32,713 nt of DNA. It comes from UBA3210 sp963653535 (GTDB taxonomy: Bacteria; Bacillota_I; Bacilli_A; RFN20; CAG-449). The DNA lies in contig CAVJWU010000014.1 in assembly GCA_963653535.1 (NCBI GenBank), positions 1-32,713 on the forward strand. The letters are read 5' to 3'. Below the pieces are notes generated by a model. It searched no databases, had not been told where the DNA came from, and saw only the letters and a list, made by a program, of their open reading frames with translations. The position numbers and the translations under genes were made by a program. This document shows positions 16,058 to 23,528 of this stretch, in pieces. Numbering within the stretch: the first letter of the stretch is position 1; every line of letters begins with the position of its first letter.

Positions 16058-16699
16058 ATGACATTTAAAGAATTAATAAAGCAAGAAAGCGAAAAAGAAT
16101 ATTTTATAAAATTAATGGAGTTTGTTAAGGAAGAATATAGTTCAAGAACTTGTTATCCTCCTTATGATCTCATTTTTAATGCGTTTAATTTTAAAGATAT
16201 TCCTGATATTAAAGTTGTTATTGTTGGTCAAGATCCTTATCATGAAGTTAATCAAGCACATGGATTAGCTTTTTCAACATTAGATAAAAAATTACCACGT
16301 AGTTTAATAAATATATATAAAGAATTATATGATGATCTAGGTATTACTCGTTTAGATGGTGATTTAACTTCTTGGGCCGAGCAAGGTGTATTTTTACTAA
16401 ACACTTGTTTAACAGTTCGTGAAGGTGAAGCTAATTCACATAAGAATAAAGGATGGGAAAAATTCACTTTAGAAGTTATTAAAGCATTAAATGAAGATTC
16501 TTCTCCAAAAGTCTTTGTTTTATGGGGAAATGATGCGTATAAATTTAAAGAATATATTACTAATCCAAAACATGAAGTATTAACTTCGGCTCATCCTTCA
16601 CCTTTATCCGCGCGAAGAGGCTTTTTTGGTAGTAAAGTATTTTCTAAAATTAATGCTTTCTTAAAGAAGAACAATCTAGAAGAGATTGATTGGAGATAA
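16058..16699 (+). CDS. ung: Uracil-DNA glycosylase, family 1
   Basis: 213 residues. GQDPYH (57-62) holds the water-activating Asp59, GLAFS follows, the uracil-pocket strand VFVLWGNDA carries the Asn, and HPSPLSARRGFFG (179-191) is the DNA-intercalation loop with catalytic His179. The length is normal (about 220). It removes uracil from DNA as the first step of base excision repair. The start lies 2 bases after the thioesterase stop with no good Shine-Dalgarno, which suggests coupling. Confidence 0.96.
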   Translation: MTFKELIKQESEKEYFIKLMEFVKEEYSSRTCYPPYDLIFNAFNFKDIPDIKVVIVGQDPYHEVNQAHGLAFSTLDKKLPRSLINIYKELYDDLGITRLDGDLTSWAEQGVFLLNTCLTVREGEANSHKNKGWEKFTLEVIKALNEDSSPKVFVLWGNDAYKFKEYITNPKHEVLTSAHPSPLSARRGFFGSKVFSKINAFLKKNNLEEIDWR

Positions 16700-16701
16700 T
16701 T

Positions 16702-17577
16702 ATGTTTAAAGAAGTTAGTTATATAGTTCGAAAAGAACATGATGGATTCACTATTAAAGAAATCTTAAAAGCTTTTTATGTGGGTAAAGGTAAGATTGAG
16801 GAAATAAGAGTAAATAATCTTGCTTATTTAAATAATAAAGAAGTAAGTATAGAAACTATTGTTCATCAAGGTGATAATTTAGAATTCTATTCATTAAATA
16901 GATATGAATATGTACCGATTGTTAATGATATCGATATCCTTTATGAAGATGATTCATTGCTAGTTATTAATAAACCTAAAGGATTATTAGTTCATGATGA
17001 TGGAACTGGATGCGACAATCTTTGTTCACGCATTCAATATTATTTTTTAAATAATAATATTCATCGTGAAGTTTATATTGTTCATCGTTTAGATTATTTG
17101 ACGACAGGAATTATAATTTTTGCAAAAGATTTTCTTTCACAAAGTTTACTTAATCATCAATTAGATACTCATGAAATAACAAGATTATATTTAGCGATAG
17201 TCGAAGGAAAATTAACTAAAAAAGAAGGTGTAATAGACGTTCCTATAGGAAAAGACCGTCATAATGCAAAAAAATATCGCGTTAGTTATTCACCTAAAGC
17301 AAAAGAAGCAAAAACTACTTATAAAGTAGAACGAGTATTAAAAAATAAAACCTTAGTTAAATTAAAATTATTTACTGGTAGAACGCATCAAATAAGAGTT
17401 CATATGGCAAGTATTAATCACCCTTTAGCTCATGATAAATTATATAATCCACAGGCGAAGAATGATAATTTTTATTTGCATTCTTCTGAACTTATTTTAA
17501 AACATCCTTTAACTAATAAAGAGATTCATATTGAATGTGAATTACCTTCTAGTTTTAAAAAAGAAATGGAGAAATAA
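16702..17577 (+). CDS. RluA/RluD-family pseudouridine synthase
   Basis: 291 residues. An N-terminal S4-like RNA-binding region (KIEEIRVNNLAYLNNKEVSI... GDNLEFY) precedes the synthase core with YEDDSLLVINKPKGLLVH and the catalytic HRLDYLTTGIIIFAK (usually HRLDxxTSG; Asp is the nucleophile, and Ser is Thr here). LFTGRTHQIRVHMA and the final HSSELILKHPLT complete the family pattern. The enzyme isomerises uridine in 23S rRNA or tRNA; the target site cannot be read. A longer frame begins at 16690, but GGAG 7-8 bases before the ATG at 16702 decides the start, 2 bases after ung. Confidence 0.9.
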   Translation: MFKEVSYIVRKEHDGFTIKEILKAFYVGKGKIEEIRVNNLAYLNNKEVSIETIVHQGDNLEFYSLNRYEYVPIVNDIDILYEDDSLLVINKPKGLLVHDDGTGCDNLCSRIQYYFLNNNIHREVYIVHRLDYLTTGIIIFAKDFLSQSLLNHQLDTHEITRLYLAIVEGKLTKKEGVIDVPIGKDRHNAKKYRVSYSPKAKEAKTTYKVERVLKNKTLVKLKLFTGRTHQIRVHMASINHPLAHDKLYNPQAKNDNFYLHSSELILKHPLTNKEIHIECELPSSFKKEMEK

Positions 17578-17578
17578 T

Positions 17579-18232
17579 ATGTATAAATATGTAATATTTG
17601 ATTTAGATGGAACATTAATTGATACATTAGATGATTTAAAGAAGGGTATTAATTTTGCTTTAAAAGAACTTGGTTATAATATTTCATATACGAAAGAAGA
17701 AACTAAACTTCTCATTGGTGAAGGAACAAGAAATTTGTGTATTCGCGCGATAAAAAATATTCCTCACACGGAAGAAGATGAAGAAATTTTATTTAAAGAA
17801 TTTACCCGTCAATATAAATTACATCAACTAGATGATACTCGACCATTTTATCACGTAGAAGAATTATTAAAATTACTGAAAGAAAGTAATATTAAGGTGG
17901 CTGTTTTATCGAATAAAGTCGAACAGAATGTTGTTGATATCTTATCATATTTAAAACTTGATTCTTATTTTGAAATAATTAGAGGTCAAAGAAAAGATAT
18001 CCCTTTAAAACCTAATCCTAGTTCACTAAATAATTTAATTTTAGATTTAGGGGCGAAGAAGGAAGATGTTCTTTACGTTGGTGATTCTGATGTCGATATG
18101 ATAGTTTCTCATAATGCAAGTGTTGATGTTGTCGCGGTTACTTATGGTTATCGAGATATTGAATTACTCAAAAAATATCATCCTAACTACATTATTTCTG
18201 ATCCTCTTGAAATTTATAATCTTGTTAAGTAA
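17579..18232 (+). CDS. Phosphoglycolate-phosphatase-like HAD hydrolase
   Basis: 217 residues of the Gph/PpaX-type HAD subclass. FDLDGTLIDTLDDL is motif I with both Asp, followed by a helical C1 cap (LIGEGTRNLCIRAI), then VAVLSNKVEQNVV (motif II), a Lys in KPNPSSL (motif III) and GDSDVDMIVSHNA (motif IV). Likely substrates are small phosphates such as phosphoglycolate or pyrophosphate; the sequence does not say which. A longer frame opens at 17531 inside the previous gene, but GGAG stands before the ATG at 17579, one base after the RluA-family stop. It ends the thioesterase operon. Confidence 0.88.
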   Translation: MYKYVIFDLDGTLIDTLDDLKKGINFALKELGYNISYTKEETKLLIGEGTRNLCIRAIKNIPHTEEDEEILFKEFTRQYKLHQLDDTRPFYHVEELLKLLKESNIKVAVLSNKVEQNVVDILSYLKLDSYFEIIRGQRKDIPLKPNPSSLNNLILDLGAKKEDVLYVGDSDVDMIVSHNASVDVVAVTYGYRDIELLKKYHPNYIISDPLEIYNLVK

Positions 18233-18242
18233 GATAATTTAT

Positions 18243-18271
18243 TCGTAAAATAAAACAAATTGTTTTATAAT
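18243..18271 (+). promoter_or_regulatory. Possible promoter of cysS
   Basis: A perfect TATAAT at 18266-18271 lies 24 bases before the start codon. The -35 region (TCGTAA at 18243-18248, 17-bp spacer) is poor. The 63-base gap is too short for a T-box, which often controls cysS in Bacillota. Confidence 0.45.
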
Positions 18272-18295
18272 GATTAAGCAAGGAGACTTATACAT

Positions 18296-19639
18296 ATGAA
18301 AGAAGTAAAATTATATAACTCTTTATCAAATAAAATTGAAACATTTAAACCTTTAAAAGAAGGTGAAGTGAGTTGTTATGTATGTGGACCTACAGTTTAT
18401 AACTATGTTCACTTTGGAAATATGCGACCAGTTGTTGTCTTTGATGTATTGAGAAGATTATTTATCGAATTAGGCTATAAAGTAACCTTTATTTCTAACT
18501 TTACTGATATTGATGATAAGATTATTAAACAAGCTATTTTAGAAGGAATTTCCGAAAAAGAAGTCGCGGAAAAATATATCGCAGCTTTTGAGGAAGACCG
18601 TGAAAATGTTCATGCTTTAAAACCTGATTATCAACCTAGAGTTACTGAAACAATGGATTTAATTATTAAATTTGTCGGTGATTTAATCGAAAAAGGCTAC
18701 GCTTATGAAACTGATGGAGATGTTTATTTTAGAGTTTCTAAGATTGATGATTACGGTTGCTTATCAAAAATGAAGAAAGATGATCTATTAGTAGGAGCGA
18801 GAATTGATGAAAATTCAAAGAAAGAATCACCTTTGGATTTTGCTTTGTGGAAAAAGACTGATACAGGAATTAAATTTTCTTCCCCTTGGTCAGAAGGCCG
18901 TCCTGGCTGGCATTCTGAATGTGTCGTTATGATTAACTCAATTATTCCAGGTGGAAGAATTGATATTCATGGAGGTGGATTTGATTTAAAATTCCCACAT
19001 CATGAAAACGAAATCGCTCAAGAACAAGCATTAAAAGGACATAAAATCGCGACTTATTGGATGCATAATGGTTTTATTAATATTGATAATGTTAAGATGT
19101 CTAAATCACTAGGTAATGTTAAACAAGCAAAAGAAATGATTAATCATTACGGAGGAAATGTCGTTAGATATATCTTAGTTAATTCTTATTATAGAACACC
19201 AGTTAACTTCAGTGATGATCTAGCTCTCGCAGCGAAAAAAGAATTAGATAAAATTGAACAAACATATCAAAAACTATCGATTCAAATTCAAGTTAAAGGT
19301 GGAGATATTAATTCTTTTGACGGTACTTTAGAATATGATAAATTCTTAGATGCATTATGTGATGATTTAAATACACCTAATGCTTTAACTGAATTATATG
19401 CACTTGTAAAAGAAGCAAATATCGCTTTAAGAAATCCTTCTGTTACTGTTAATGAATTAAAATCTAAGTTCTTTACATTAAAGAAAGAATTAGAAATTTT
19501 AGGTTTAGTATTTGTCACACATGTTTTAAGTGATGATGATAAAGAATTGTTTAATAAATATAATAAAGCAAGAAGTGAAAAAGATTTCGCTAATGCGGAT
19601 ATTTATCGTAAAGAATTAATGGAAAGAAAGATTTTATAA
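18296..19639 (+). CDS. cysS: Cysteinyl-tRNA synthetase
   Basis: 447 residues, class I synthetase joining cysteine to tRNA-Cys. The HIGH-type motif is VHFGN (38-42) after CGPTVYNY, and KMSKS is at 267-271. Zinc ligands for cysteine recognition are present: C30, C209, H235 and E239. The conserved GWHSEC and HHENEIAQ blocks are intact. The protein ends at ...YRKELMERKIL, missing the final 12-15 residues (G-x-W-type tail) common in the family. AAGGAG lies 10 bases before the ATG. It opens the conserved cysS-rlmB-sigma gene row. Confidence 0.97.
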   Translation: MKEVKLYNSLSNKIETFKPLKEGEVSCYVCGPTVYNYVHFGNMRPVVVFDVLRRLFIELGYKVTFISNFTDIDDKIIKQAILEGISEKEVAEKYIAAFEEDRENVHALKPDYQPRVTETMDLIIKFVGDLIEKGYAYETDGDVYFRVSKIDDYGCLSKMKKDDLLVGARIDENSKKESPLDFALWKKTDTGIKFSSPWSEGRPGWHSECVVMINSIIPGGRIDIHGGGFDLKFPHHENEIAQEQALKGHKIATYWMHNGFINIDNVKMSKSLGNVKQAKEMINHYGGNVVRYILVNSYYRTPVNFSDDLALAAKKELDKIEQTYQKLSIQIQVKGGDINSFDGTLEYDKFLDALCDDLNTPNALTELYALVKEANIALRNPSVTVNELKSKFFTLKKELEILGLVFVTHVLSDDDKELFNKYNKARSEKDFANADIYRKELMERKIL

Positions 19640-19640
19640 T

Positions 19641-20372
19641 ATGAAAGAATATATATTTGGTAAAAACACTCTTGCGAATGCTTTAAAAAATAATCAATCT
19701 ATTAAAATTGTTTATATGAGCCCTTCTTTTCAAGATGATAGAATAACTAAATTATTAAAAGAAAAGAAAATTCCTTATGAAATAAGACAAAATAATGCTT
19801 TATCTTCCTTAGTCGGTAAAGATAAGAATCATCAAGGAATAGTCGCGGAAGTAGAAGAATATCATTACTTAACTTTAGAAGAAATGATTAATAACTTAAA
19901 GAATAAAGAAAACCCATTACTTGTAATGCTTGATGGACTTGAAGATCCTCATAATCTAGGTGCGATTTTAAGAAGTGTCGACGCACTTGGAGGAGATGGA
20001 GTTATTATTGGTGCGAATCGCCAAGTAAGACTTAATTCAACTGTCGCGAAAGTTTCTACTGGTGCGATAGAATACGTTCCTTGTGCGATGGTTACTAATT
20101 TAAACCAAGCAGTACAAAAATTAAAAGATGCAGGATATTGGATTGTTTGTTCTGATGGAGAAGCTAAACTTGATTATCGAGAAGTAGATTACAATATGAA
20201 GACTTGTTTAATTGTTGGTTCAGAAGGCTTCGGCGTCAGTCAATTACTTCTCAAGAATAGCGATTTTGTCGTTAAAATCCCTATGGTTGGACATGTTAAT
20301 TCCTTAAATGCATCAGTTGCTTGTGCATTATTTTTATCCCAAATTTATAATTGGAGGAATCCTATAAAATGA
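19641..20372 (+). CDS. rlmB: 23S rRNA (guanosine-2251) 2'-O-methyltransferase-type SPOUT enzyme RlmB
   Basis: 243 residues. The N-terminal L30e-like substrate-binding domain (YIFGKNTLANALKN... HQGIVAEVEEY) is followed by the SPOUT catalytic domain: LEDPHNLGAILRSVDA (N105, R111), GSEGFG (193-198) and VNSLNASVACALFL (221-227). Together with its position after cysS this supports RlmB/TrmH3 over other SpoU proteins. It methylates a guanosine in the 23S P-loop using S-adenosylmethionine. It starts one base after the cysS stop, with only a weak GGAAAG upstream, and its TGA overlaps the next start. Confidence 0.92.
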   Translation: MKEYIFGKNTLANALKNNQSIKIVYMSPSFQDDRITKLLKEKKIPYEIRQNNALSSLVGKDKNHQGIVAEVEEYHYLTLEEMINNLKNKENPLLVMLDGLEDPHNLGAILRSVDALGGDGVIIGANRQVRLNSTVAKVSTGAIEYVPCAMVTNLNQAVQKLKDAGYWIVCSDGEAKLDYREVDYNMKTCLIVGSEGFGVSQLLLKNSDFVVKIPMVGHVNSLNASVACALFLSQIYNWRNPIK

Positions 20373-20920
20373 TTAAAGATGAAGAAATAATCTATAATAT
20401 AAAATTAGGCGAAAGAGAAGCGTTGGAGCTTCTCTTTTTTAGTATTGAGAAAAGAATGACAAAAATATTAAATAAATATGAATATTTTTTTAAGACTTAT
20501 AATTATGATCGAGATGATGTTAGACAACTCTTAAGAAATACTATTATGAATTCTATTGATTCTTATTGTGTTTCGAAAGGTAAATTCTTCCAATTCTGCG
20601 TATTTGCGTTTCAATCAGAAATTGCTAGGATCGCTCGAAGCAATTATATCGATTTTGAAAATCAAAAGATTTGTTCACTAGGTGATTCAGAAATAGAAAA
20701 TTTTTCTTCTCCGACAGAATCTTCAGTAACAGAAGTAACGTATTTACATTCTACTTTAGATGAAATTAAAGATATAGGTGAAATTGAATATGATATTATT
20801 ATTCTCCTTGTTAAAGGATATTCTTATGAAGAAATAAGTAATCAACTAAATCTCAACAAAAAGCAAGTGAGTAATAGAATAGAAAAAGTTAGAAGGTATA
20901 TGAAGGAAAAGAATAAATAA
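20369..20920 (+). CDS. Sigma-70-family RNA polymerase sigma factor (SigH-like position)
   Basis: 183 residues. Region 2 lies at about 20-100 (YDRDDVRQLLRNTIMNSIDSYCVSKGKFFQFCVFAFQSEIARIAR). Region 4 is a C-terminal helix-turn-helix (YDIIILLVKGYSYEEISNQLNLNKKQVSNRIEKVRRYM). A short, variable, Ser/Glu-rich linker joins them. The gene occupies the site of sigH in Bacillus, but the sequence is divergent, so orthology to SigH (competence or transition state) is an inference. A longer frame begins at 20351; GGAGG (20352-20356) precedes the ATG at 20369, which overlaps the rlmB stop as ATGA, implying coupled translation. Confidence 0.85.
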   Translation: MIKDEEIIYNIKLGEREALELLFFSIEKRMTKILNKYEYFFKTYNYDRDDVRQLLRNTIMNSIDSYCVSKGKFFQFCVFAFQSEIARIARSNYIDFENQKICSLGDSEIENFSSPTESSVTEVTYLHSTLDEIKDIGEIEYDIIILLVKGYSYEEISNQLNLNKKQVSNRIEKVRRYMKEKNK

Positions 20921-20963
20921 TATTTTATATTGCAACGCAAAAATAAAAAATAAAAACTTTTTA

Positions 20964-20992
20964 TTGCGATTGTTTTTGCTTGTGCTTATAAT
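20964..20992 (+). promoter_or_regulatory. Promoter of the rpmG-secE-nusG unit
   Basis: TTGCGA (20964-20969), a 17-bp spacer and a perfect TATAAT (20987-20992), 36 bases before the rpmG start. Confidence 0.75.
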
Positions 20993-21027
20993 GTTTTTAG
21001 AATTTTAAACATAGGAGGGTGAATTAG

Positions 21028-21177
21028 ATGAGAGAAAAAGTTATTTTAATATGCTCAAAATGCCTATCAAGAAATTATACAACTACGAAGAAAAAAGACG
21101 CAGTTTCTCAAAGATTAGAACTTAAGAAATTCTGCCCTAAATGCAATGAACAAACATTACATAAGGAATCAAAATAG
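21028..21177 (+). CDS. rpmG: 50S ribosomal protein L33
   Basis: 49 residues. It begins MREKVILICSKCLSRNYTT and carries two CxxC pairs (C9/C12 and C36/C39), the zinc-binding version of L33. The Lys-rich centre is typical. AGGAGGGTG lies 7 bases upstream. Its place directly before secE and nusG is the standard Bacillota arrangement for one rpmG copy. Confidence 0.95.
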   Translation: MREKVILICSKCLSRNYTTTKKKDAVSQRLELKKFCPKCNEQTLHKESK

Positions 21178-21192
21178 AAAGGATTATTTGCG

Positions 21193-21441
21193 ATGAATAA
21201 AATCAAAAGATATTTCAAAGGTGTCGTAGAACAAGCACATATGGTTAGATGGCCATCTAAAAAAGAACTCTTTAAAGCAGTCGGCGTTGTCTTAACTGTT
21301 GTTATTATCGCGGCAATTGCTTTATCTTTAAGCGATTTGCTTATTAGTAATTTATTAAAGATGCTTGAAAATCAAAGACCAAGTAGCTCATCATCTTCCG
21401 AAGATGTTGAAGCACTTATAAACATCATCACATTATTATAG
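21193..21441 (+). CDS. secE: Preprotein translocase subunit SecE
   Basis: 82 residues. The amphipathic helix YFKGVVEQAHMVRWPSKKEL contains the conserved W-P of SecE and is followed by a single membrane helix (VGVVLTVVIIAAIALSLSDLLI). It clamps SecY in the Sec translocon. An unusual tail follows: a run of six Ser, then EDVEALINIITLL, making the protein about 15-20 residues longer than common single-helix SecE. AAAGGA lies before the ATG, 15 bases after rpmG. Confidence 0.93.
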   Translation: MNKIKRYFKGVVEQAHMVRWPSKKELFKAVGVVLTVVIIAAIALSLSDLLISNLLKMLENQRPSSSSSSEDVEALINIITLL

Positions 21442-21459
21442 TAAAGGGAGTAAATAATT

Positions 21460-22002
21460 ATGGAAGAAAAACAATGGTATGTCGTTAATACATATTCAGG
21501 ACATGAAAACAAAGTAAAAGAAAACTTAGAAACTAGAATTAAAACTCAAGGCTTAGAAAACTATATTTTCAGAGTTGTCGTTGCAGAACATGAAGTTCCA
21601 GTTATGAGAGAAGGTAAACCAACAGGAAAAACAAAGATGAAGAATCTTTATCCAGGTTATGTCTTCGTTGAAATGATTATGACTGATGATGCATGGTTCA
21701 TCGTAAGAAATACTCCAGGTGTTACTGGTTTCGTTGGATCAAGTGGTGGTCACGCAAAACCTTTCCCTGTTACAAGAGAACAAATTGAACCAGTCTTAAA
21801 GAGAATTGGTGAAGTTGATGAAGATATGTATACTGATTATGAAGTCGGTAACATGGTTAGAATTCTTTCAGGATCATTTGAAGGTGTTGAAGGACCAATC
21901 GAATCTATTAATAAAGAAACTGCAGAAGTTACAGTTATGGTTAACTTCTTTGGTAGAATGACTCCAGTTACAGTCATGTTCGCAGAAGTAGAAAAAATTT
22001 AA
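21460..22002 (+). CDS. nusG: Transcription elongation/termination factor NusG
   Basis: 180 residues with the NGN domain (QWYVVNTYSGHENKVKENL, then KMKNLYPGYVFVEM and NTPGVTGFVG) and the C-terminal KOW domain (YEVGNMVRILSGSFEGVEGPI... VNFFGRMTPVTV). It binds RNA polymerase and couples transcription to Rho or ribosomes. Length and both domains are standard. GGGAG precedes the ATG. It is cotranscribed with rpmG and secE and followed by a terminator. Confidence 0.97.
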   Translation: MEEKQWYVVNTYSGHENKVKENLETRIKTQGLENYIFRVVVAEHEVPVMREGKPTGKTKMKNLYPGYVFVEMIMTDDAWFIVRNTPGVTGFVGSSGGHAKPFPVTREQIEPVLKRIGEVDEDMYTDYEVGNMVRILSGSFEGVEGPIESINKETAEVTVMVNFFGRMTPVTVMFAEVEKI

Positions 22003-22010
22003 ATATTCTT

Positions 22011-22037
22011 AAGACCGTTTATACGCGGTCTTTTTTT
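22011..22037 (+). terminator. Intrinsic terminator after nusG
   Basis: Stem AAGACCG (22011-22017) with CGGTCTT (22026-22032), then a T-run to 22037. It separates nusG from the ribosomal protein operon. Confidence 0.85.
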
Positions 22038-22081
22038 GCACACTTAAAAGTGAACTTTTTGAAAAAATTTTTAAAAAATTA

Positions 22082-22110
22082 TTGATATTCCTTTACTATA
22101 AGTGTATGCT
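22082..22110 (+). promoter_or_regulatory. Promoter of the rplK operon
   Basis: TTGATA (22082-22087), a 17-bp spacer and TATGCT (22105-22110), giving a leader of about 125 bases. Confidence 0.7.
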
Positions 22111-22160
22111 ATTTCAGCATGGATTATTTTCGGGAGTAGAAAATTGAGCCATGAAATTGC

Positions 22161-22207
22161 GCAGTGGAAGGACTCTATTACTAAAGTAATAAATCCGTTT
22201 ACCACAG
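22161..22207 (+). promoter_or_regulatory. Putative ribosomal protein L1-binding site in the rplK leader
   Basis: GTGG-AAGGA (22164-22172) and TCC-GTTTA-CCAC (22194-22205) form two short helices around an asymmetric internal loop. The loop end is closed by the hairpin TATTAC-TAAA-GTAATA (22176-22191). The GUGG-AAGG...UACCAC arrangement mimics the L1-binding stalk of 23S rRNA and recurs before rplA, supporting feedback by L1. Confidence 0.65.
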
Positions 22208-22240
22208 CACGGACTAAAACTAAAATAGGAGGTATGTCGC

Positions 22241-22654
22241 GTGAGTAAGAAAATCGCAAAAGTTGTAAAACTTGAAATCCCAGGTGGACAAGCTAAACCT
22301 GGACCAAAACTTGCATCAGCAGGTATTATGATGCCAAAGTTCTGTACAGACTTTAATGCAAAGACTGCAGACAGACAAGGACAAACAGTCCCAGTAATCA
22401 TTACAGCTTATGAAGACAAATCATTTGATTATGTCATCAAAACAACTCCAGTTGCTGAATTATTATTAAAAGAAGCTGGAATTAAAAAAGGCTCAAGTAG
22501 CTCAAAGAGCACAATTGTCGGAACAATTACAAAAGCTCAATTAACAAAGATTGCTGAATACAAAATGCCAGATTTAAATTGCTATGACGTCGAAGCAGCA
22601 GAAAAGATTGTTGCTGGTACAGCTCGTAACATGGGCATTGCAATCAAAGACTAA
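22241..22654 (+). CDS. rplK: 50S ribosomal protein L11
   Basis: 137 residues. The N-terminal domain (VVKLEIPGGQAKPGPKLASAGI) and C-terminal rRNA-binding domain (GSSSSKSTIVGTITKAQLTKIAE... AARNMGI-like end) are complete. It binds the GTPase-associated centre of 23S rRNA. The start is GTG at 22241 with AGGAGG 8 bases upstream. An ATG at 22234 lies out of frame (M-S-R-E-stop) and too close to the Shine-Dalgarno to be a likely start. Confidence 0.96.
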   Translation: MSKKIAKVVKLEIPGGQAKPGPKLASAGIMMPKFCTDFNAKTADRQGQTVPVIITAYEDKSFDYVIKTTPVAELLLKEAGIKKGSSSSKSTIVGTITKAQLTKIAEYKMPDLNCYDVEAAEKIVAGTARNMGIAIKD

Positions 22655-22656
22655 TT

Positions 22657-22685
22657 AGTGGAAGGGTAAACCCGCTAGTACCACA
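22657..22685 (+). promoter_or_regulatory. Second putative L1-binding site, rplK-rplA gap
   Basis: GTGG-AAGGG (22658-22666), a small loop, then CCC-GCTAGTA-CCAC (22671-22684): the same architecture as the leader site. It ends right at the AAGGAGG of rplA, so bound L1 would block its own translation start. Confidence 0.7.
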
Positions 22686-22697
22686 AGGAGGAAAATT

Positions 22698-23381
22698 ATG
22701 AAGAAAGGTAAGAAGTACGTTGCTGCTGCTACAAAAATTGATTCATCAAAATTATATTCAGTAGAAGAAGCATGTGCATTAGTCAAAGAAACTTCAACAG
22801 TTAAATTTGATGCAACTGTTGACATTTCATTCCGCCTAAACGTTGATCCAAAATATGCTGATCAACAATTAAGAGGCACAATCGTTCTCCCACACGGAAA
22901 CGGAAAAACAAAGAAAATTTTAGCTATCACACATAAACAAGATGAAGCTAAAGAAGCAGGCGCTGACTTTGTTGGCGACAAGGATATGCTTGAAAAAATC
23001 CAAAAAGAAAACTGGTTCGATTTCGATGTCATCGTCGCTACTCCAGATATGATGGCTGAACTTGGTAAAATGGGTCGTATCTTAGGTCCTAAAGGTTTAA
23101 TGCCAAACCCAAAGACTGGTACAGTTACAATGAACATTGGCCAAGCAATTAAAGAAATTAAAGCAGGTAAAGTTGAATACCGTGTTGATAAAGATGGTAA
23201 CATCCATTTATCAGTCGCTCGTGTTTCATTCGATACAGCTACAATCGTAGACAACATCAATGCTGTTATTGATACAATCTTAAAAGTCAAACCAGCATCT
23301 GTTAAAGGCCAATATGTTAAAAACTGTGTTATCCACACAACTATGGGCCCAGCTATTAAATTAACATTTAATGGCCGTTAA
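22698..23381 (+). CDS. rplA: 50S ribosomal protein L1
   Basis: 227 residues. The family core is clear: FDATVDISFRLNVDPKYADQ, ATPDMMAELGKMGRILGPKG, LMPNPKTGTVT, GKVEYRVDKDGNIHL and a C-terminal TMGPAIKL. It forms the L1 stalk and acts as translational repressor of its operon. AAGGAGG lies 7 bases upstream and overlaps the end of the putative L1 site. Confidence 0.97.
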   Translation: MKKGKKYVAAATKIDSSKLYSVEEACALVKETSTVKFDATVDISFRLNVDPKYADQQLRGTIVLPHGNGKTKKILAITHKQDEAKEAGADFVGDKDMLEKIQKENWFDFDVIVATPDMMAELGKMGRILGPKGLMPNPKTGTVTMNIGQAIKEIKAGKVEYRVDKDGNIHLSVARVSFDTATIVDNINAVIDTILKVKPASVKGQYVKNCVIHTTMGPAIKLTFNGR

Positions 23382-23388
23382 TTTTTAG

Positions 23389-23507
23389 GAAGCTCCAATA
23401 TACCATAGACAGCAACGGCCAAGGGGCTTAATAAGGTTGCCGAGGTAACTATTCAATTATAATAGGAAAACTCTGTATATTGATGCCTATATACTTACAA
23501 AAAATTT
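23389..23507 (+). ncRNA. L10 leader (ribosomal protein autoregulatory RNA)
   Basis: The gap before rplJ carries the conserved L10-leader pieces AGACAGCAACGGCC (23407-23420), GGGGCTTAAT (23423-23432) and GGTTGCCGAGGT (23435-23446), with GCAAC/GTTGC pairing inside. CAATATAC (23396-23403) can close the element by pairing with GTATATTG (23475-23482). In Bacillota, L10(L12)4 binds this RNA and lowers rplJL expression. No separate promoter is needed, since the transcript comes from rplK. Confidence 0.85.
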
Positions 23508-23528
23508 AAAAGAAGGAGGTGCTACAAA

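Noticed and set aside
18233..18295. Possible T-box riboswitch before cysS
   Set aside because: The gap is only 63 bases and contains no T-box consensus or terminator hairpin.
20921..20963. Possible terminator after the sigma gene
   Set aside because: Only A/T-only complementarity (AATAAAAA/TTTTTATT) is present; no GC-containing stem.
22234..22248. Four-codon ORF (ATG TCG CGT GAG TAA) overlapping the rplK start
   Set aside because: Its ATG lies one base after the Shine-Dalgarno, too close for initiation, while GTG at 22241 has normal spacing and matches the L11 N-terminus.
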